From the NCBI RefSeq assembly GCF_016132445.1, contig NZ_CP046056.1, forward strand, positions 1,798,001 to 1,862,000: 64,000 nt of DNA, given 5' to 3'. The notes beneath the pieces are model-generated. The model searched no databases. It saw only the letters and a list, made by a program, of their open reading frames with translations, and was not told the origin of the DNA. Shown here in pieces: positions 61,042-64,000 of this stretch (positions are counted from its first letter, which is position 1; each line of letters starts with the position of its first letter). The translations under genes and the position numbers were made by a program. Source of the DNA: Venatoribacter cucullus. Its GTDB lineage: Bacteria; Pseudomonadota; Gammaproteobacteria; Pseudomonadales; Oceanobacteraceae.

Positions 61042-61830
61042 ATGCGAGCGTTAATCCAGTTTCTCCCGGCTTTGGCTTTATCCTTTTTCTGTTCTGTTGC
61101 CCTGGCGACGCCGCAGCAACTGCTGGCCGATTTTCAGCACATGCGCCTGTCAGCCACCAACGCGGTAACCAACTTTTATATGTTTTCCGGTCTCGATGCC
61201 GACAGTAAATACGAGCGCCGTATTGATATCAGCATGAAGAAATTCGCCGACGCCATGACCAGCGCCGAACAACTGGGCAGCGCCAGTGGTATGGGCGATG
61301 AGGTCACCGCCATCGGTACCGACTGGAAAAAGCTCAGCGAGCTGATGACCCTGAACCGGGCCGATATGCTCAAGCAGGGCTTTCCGAACGTCCGTCTGGT
61401 GGATGAAATGGGCCGTCTCAGCACTGAGATTGTGAACAAAGCCTCCGCCGCCTATGACCTGCTGCAGGAACGCAGTGGGATCAAACCCGGCCCGGTGGTG
61501 CAGAAAACCCGTCACCTGGCATTGCTGATGGAAGAAATCACCTCACAGTACGCCGCCCGTGGTACCAGCAACCTGGGCCAGGTATTTATGGGTAATTACG
61601 ATCGCACCCTGACGGAAATGGCGGAAGAGTTTCAGAAGATTCTGAATGACCTGAGCACGCAGGTGGAGTCGGCCCAGACCGATGTGCTGATGAACAGCAT
61701 TCACAGCAAATGGCGTTTTATGGAAGAGCGCATCCGTAACTACAACGAAAGCACCGTGCCCTTTCTGGTGGTCAGCTATAACGACCGCATCATTGAGCAT
61801 CTGGAAGAACTGGAAGCCATGTTCCGTTAA
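61042..61830 (+). CDS. Secreted mostly helical protein, unknown function
   Basis: The 262-residue product has a signal peptide (ending CSVALA) and then only amphipathic helices, with patterns such as MRLSATNAVTNFYMFSGL and SKWRFMEERIRNYNEST. This looks like the four-helix sensory bundles (PilJ/NarX type) of chemoreceptors, but no membrane anchor or signalling domain follows. It would be periplasmic. It is divergent from fadBA; in Pseudomonas unnamed genes occupy the corresponding interval between fadBA and uup. No function should be inferred. Confidence 0.75.
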   Translation: MRALIQFLPALALSFFCSVALATPQQLLADFQHMRLSATNAVTNFYMFSGLDADSKYERRIDISMKKFADAMTSAEQLGSASGMGDEVTAIGTDWKKLSELMTLNRADMLKQGFPNVRLVDEMGRLSTEIVNKASAAYDLLQERSGIKPGPVVQKTRHLALLMEEITSQYAARGTSNLGQVFMGNYDRTLTEMAEEFQKILNDLSTQVESAQTDVLMNSIHSKWRFMEERIRNYNESTVPFLVVSYNDRIIEHLEELEAMFR

Positions 61831-61849
61831 GGAACATGGCGGACAACCC

Positions 61850-62320
61850 TCAGAGAAAACCCTGCATAAATTCACGGTAGGCCGCCGCACTGGCGCCCTC
61901 CCGTTCTTTCGCCATCAGCAAGATCTTGTGCTCCCGCACTTCCAGCAACAGCAGATCATCCTGTAACGCCGGTAATAATGCTGCCAGCCGCGCAGCATCT
62001 TCCGCACTGCCCTGTTTATGCCAGCTGAAACCTGCCGGCAAGCCGTCGGTATCCCAGCCCTTACTGGCCACCAGACTGTATTTCAACTCGCCCGGCTGGG
62101 GCTGACCGGAGCGCATCAGGCTGTAACTGGTGGCCTGCAGCGGCTCCTGAATACCGGTTTTTCGGGCATCGGGCTGCCACACAAACTGACGTACCTGCAG
62201 GCCTTGTTTAATCGCATCCAGCCGCAAGGCGGCCAGCCGGGTGTCACGGGCGCTGGGTTTCAGCATCATGACCGAGCCGATAATCAGCAGCACGCCGGCA
62301 CCGACAATCATCCAGATCAT
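61850..62320 (-). CDS. Membrane-anchored protein of unknown function next to uup
   Basis: The 156-residue protein has one N-terminal membrane helix (MIWMIVGAGVLLIIGSVMML) followed by a soluble domain with LRLDAIKQGLQVRQF, a Trp-rich middle (GWDTDGLPAGFSWHK) and a helical C-terminus. No known domain is recognised. Its ATG overlaps the uup stop by four bases, so the two are translationally coupled. Similar small proteins are adjacent to uup in Pseudomonas. Confidence 0.75.
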   Translation of the reverse strand: MIWMIVGAGVLLIIGSVMMLKPSARDTRLAALRLDAIKQGLQVRQFVWQPDARKTGIQEPLQATSYSLMRSGQPQPGELKYSLVASKGWDTDGLPAGFSWHKQGSAEDAARLAALLPALQDDLLLLEVREHKILLMAKEREGASAAAYREFMQGFL

Positions 62321-64000
62321 GAGCTCATTTCCTCCAGTTCCAGCCAGCGTTCTTCCAGAGCCTCAAGGGCGGCTTCAGCAGCCGCCAGATCCGCCAGCAC
62401 CTGCTGCACGTCAGCCTGATCGCGGCTGTAAAAATCCGCGGCGGCCGTGATAGCGGCCAGTTCATCGCGTTTGGCTTCTGCGGCGGCGATCTGGTCCGGC
62501 AACTGCTCCAGCTCGCGCTGCAATTTGTACGACAGTTTCCTGGCCGGCGCTGGCGCCGGGGCGGCCGTCACCGCTGGTTTGGCCGGCGCCGGGGCCCTGG
62601 CCGCTTTGGCGGCCGTGCGCTCGTCATCCTGCTGCTGTTTTTGCTGCGCTTTCACGCGTTCCTGCCAGTCGCTGTAGCCACCCACATGCTCTTCAATATG
62701 GCCGTTCTCGCTGAACACCCATAAGTGTGTGACCACGTTATCAATAAAGGCCCGGTCGTGACTGACCAGCAACAGGGTGCCCTTGTAATCCATCAGCCGC
62801 TCTTCCAGCAGCTCCAGGGTTTCCACATCGAGGTCGTTGGTGGGTTCGTCCATCACCAGCAGGTTGCAGGGTTTGAGGAATAATTTGGCCAGCAGCACCC
62901 GGTTACGCTCACCACCGGATAAGGCTTTCACCGGCGTACGGGCGCGCGCCGGAGCAAACAGGAAATCTTGCAGATAACCCAGAATGTGCCGGCTCTGACC
63001 GTTCACCTCGACCTGATCTTTGCCATCGCCGACGTTATCGGCAATGGACTTTTCTTCATCCAGAATATGGCGGGCCTGATCAAAGTAGGACACCTCCAGC
63101 TTGGTGCCGGTGTGCAGCGTGCCGGATTGCGGCGCAATGGTACCCAGCAATAACTTTAACAAGGTACTTTTGCCCACGCCGTTGGGGCCGACCAGACCAA
63201 TACGGTCGCCGCGCATTACCAGCGTGGAAAAGTCATTCACCTGCAGCTTGTCTTTCCAGGCGTAGCTGACGTTCTTCAGCTCAAACACCTGTTTACCGGA
63301 GTTTTCGGCCTGACTCATGTTGATCTTCGCCGCGCCCTGCACATCCCGGCGGACGCTGCGTTCTTTACGCATTTCTTTCAGTCGTAACACCCGGCCTTCG
63401 TTACGGGTACGGCGTGCTTCAACGCCTTTGCGGATCCACTTTTCTTCTTCGGCCAGACGCTTGTCGAACAGGGCATTCTGGGTGGCTTCGTCTTCCAGAC
63501 GCTTTTCGCGGTATTCAATAAAACTCTGGTAATCGCCCACCCAGTTGTACAGGTTGCCACGATCCAGCTCCACAATCCGGGTGGCCAGATTCTGCACAAA
63601 GGCCCGGTCGTGACTGATAAATACCAGCGACCCCTGAAATTGTTTTAACTGCTCTTCCAGCCACTCGATGGTGGCCACATCCATATGGTTGGTCGGCTCA
63701 TCCAGAATTAATAAATCCGGCTCCACGACTAAGGCCCGGGCCAGCATTACGCGCCGCTGCCAGCCACCAGACAGTTCCGAAAACAAGGCTTCGGCAGGTA
63801 AATTCAGGCGCTGAATAATGGCATCGACTTTTTGCTGCCAGCTCCAGCCATCACCGGCTTCAATCTGCGCCTGCAGCTGTTCCAGACGCTTCAGGTCAAC
63901 CTGTTCGCCTTTGGCAATTTCATCATGATATTCAGCAATGGCATGGCCGATAGCCCCCAGACCTTCGGCCACCACATCGTAAACCGGGGTATGAGTGGTG
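62317..64000 (-). CDS. uup: ABC-F ATPase Uup (partial, N-terminus outside window)
   Basis: Uup is an ABC-F family ATPase that acts on ribosomes and influences precise excision of transposons. The window holds about 560 codons of the 3' part: the end of the first ATPase (LSGGWQRRVMLARAL, LILDEPTNHMD), the interdomain linker, the complete second ATPase (GPNGVGKSTLLKLLL, LSGGERNRVLLAKLF, LVMDEPTNDLD), and the C-terminal coiled-coil domain (LSYKLQRELEQLPDQIAA) that separates Uup from EttA-like members. The frame is open to the last base, so the start lies outside the window. Confidence 0.93.
   Translation of the reverse strand, partial: TTHTPVYDVVAEGLGAIGHAIAEYHDEIAKGEQVDLKRLEQLQAQIEAGDGWSWQQKVDAIIQRLNLPAEALFSELSGGWQRRVMLARALVVEPDLLILDEPTNHMDVATIEWLEEQLKQFQGSLVFISHDRAFVQNLATRIVELDRGNLYNWVGDYQSFIEYREKRLEDEATQNALFDKRLAEEEKWIRKGVEARRTRNEGRVLRLKEMRKERSVRRDVQGAAKINMSQAENSGKQVFELKNVSYAWKDKLQVNDFSTLVMRGDRIGLVGPNGVGKSTLLKLLLGTIAPQSGTLHTGTKLEVSYFDQARHILDEEKSIADNVGDGKDQVEVNGQSRHILGYLQDFLFAPARARTPVKALSGGERNRVLLAKLFLKPCNLLVMDEPTNDLDVETLELLEERLMDYKGTLLLVSHDRAFIDNVVTHLWVFSENGHIEEHVGGYSDWQERVKAQQKQQQDDERTAAKAARAPAPAKPAVTAAPAPAPARKLSYKLQRELEQLPDQIAAAEAKRDELAAITAAADFYSRDQADVQQVLADLAAAEAALEALEERWLELEEMSS

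Overview
The window looks like core chromosome of a marine, hydrocarbon-degrading type gammaproteobacterium related to Oceanospirillales/Pseudomonadales. The evidence is gene content and order: ruvC-ruvA-ruvB-ybgC, alkB / gntR-smc-zipA-ligA (the order I remember from the Pseudomonas aeruginosa alkB2 region), fadBA near uup, a 180-kDa-class NAD-glutamate dehydrogenase, and SMC rather than MukB. The DNA is moderately GC-rich and almost completely coding. I see no rRNA, tRNA, CRISPR array, prophage, complete insertion sequence or recognisable defence island.

Layout. 1-5.5 kb (minus strand): ybgC (cut by the window edge), ruvB, ruvA, ruvC, a PrcB-like lipoprotein and clpB with a sigma-32-like promoter. 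5.7-17.3 kb: an EamA permease, a LysR regulator, a hotdog thioesterase, the periplasmic protease Prc, TusA with an N-terminal extension, a divergent thiolase / high-molecular-weight FabG pair, a GAF-PAS-GGDEF-EAL protein, and two truncated genes (DUF429, DUF3429) that meet at what looks like a deletion junction. 17.4-29.4 kb: hrpB, a TSUP permease, glutaredoxin, riboflavin synthase, a patatin lipase, a decayed MFP/RND efflux pair, rlmKL, rmf, pyrD and a DUF2835 gene. 29.5-42.8 kb: the giant glutamate dehydrogenase, a moxR-DUF58-DUF4381-batA-batB/C-batD operon, and a dihaem cytochrome c peroxidase behind a near-consensus OxyR site. 42.8-52.2 kb: ligA, zipA, smc and gntR on the minus strand, with divergent alkB. 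52.2-64 kb: a TRIC-family channel gene under a tandem glycine riboswitch, an Aer-like chemoreceptor, the glutathione-dependent formaldehyde pair fghA/adhC, fadBA with a PsrA-like operator, two uncharacterised envelope proteins, and the 3' part of uup.

How it fits together. Alkane hydroxylation by AlkB yields fatty alcohols and then acyl-CoAs, which FadBA and possibly the FadI-like thiolase/FabG4 pair can process. Formaldehyde and peroxide are handled by adhC/fghA and the OxyR-linked peroxidase, next to an envelope-stress Bat operon. Recombination repair, ClpB and RMF are housekeeping and stress functions.

The most noteworthy signals are small. They are (i) a 264-bp TA-flanked element with perfect 17-bp inverted ends inserted at the ligA start codon, whose end now supplies the ribosome binding site; (ii) a 125-bp near-palindromic element flanked by a 9-bp direct repeat at the fadA stop codon; (iii) three gene-decay junctions; (iv) the tandem glycine riboswitch on a channel gene; and (v) a 14-unit coding minisatellite in the Bat operon. 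I did not find convincing evidence for a wholly new multi-gene system.
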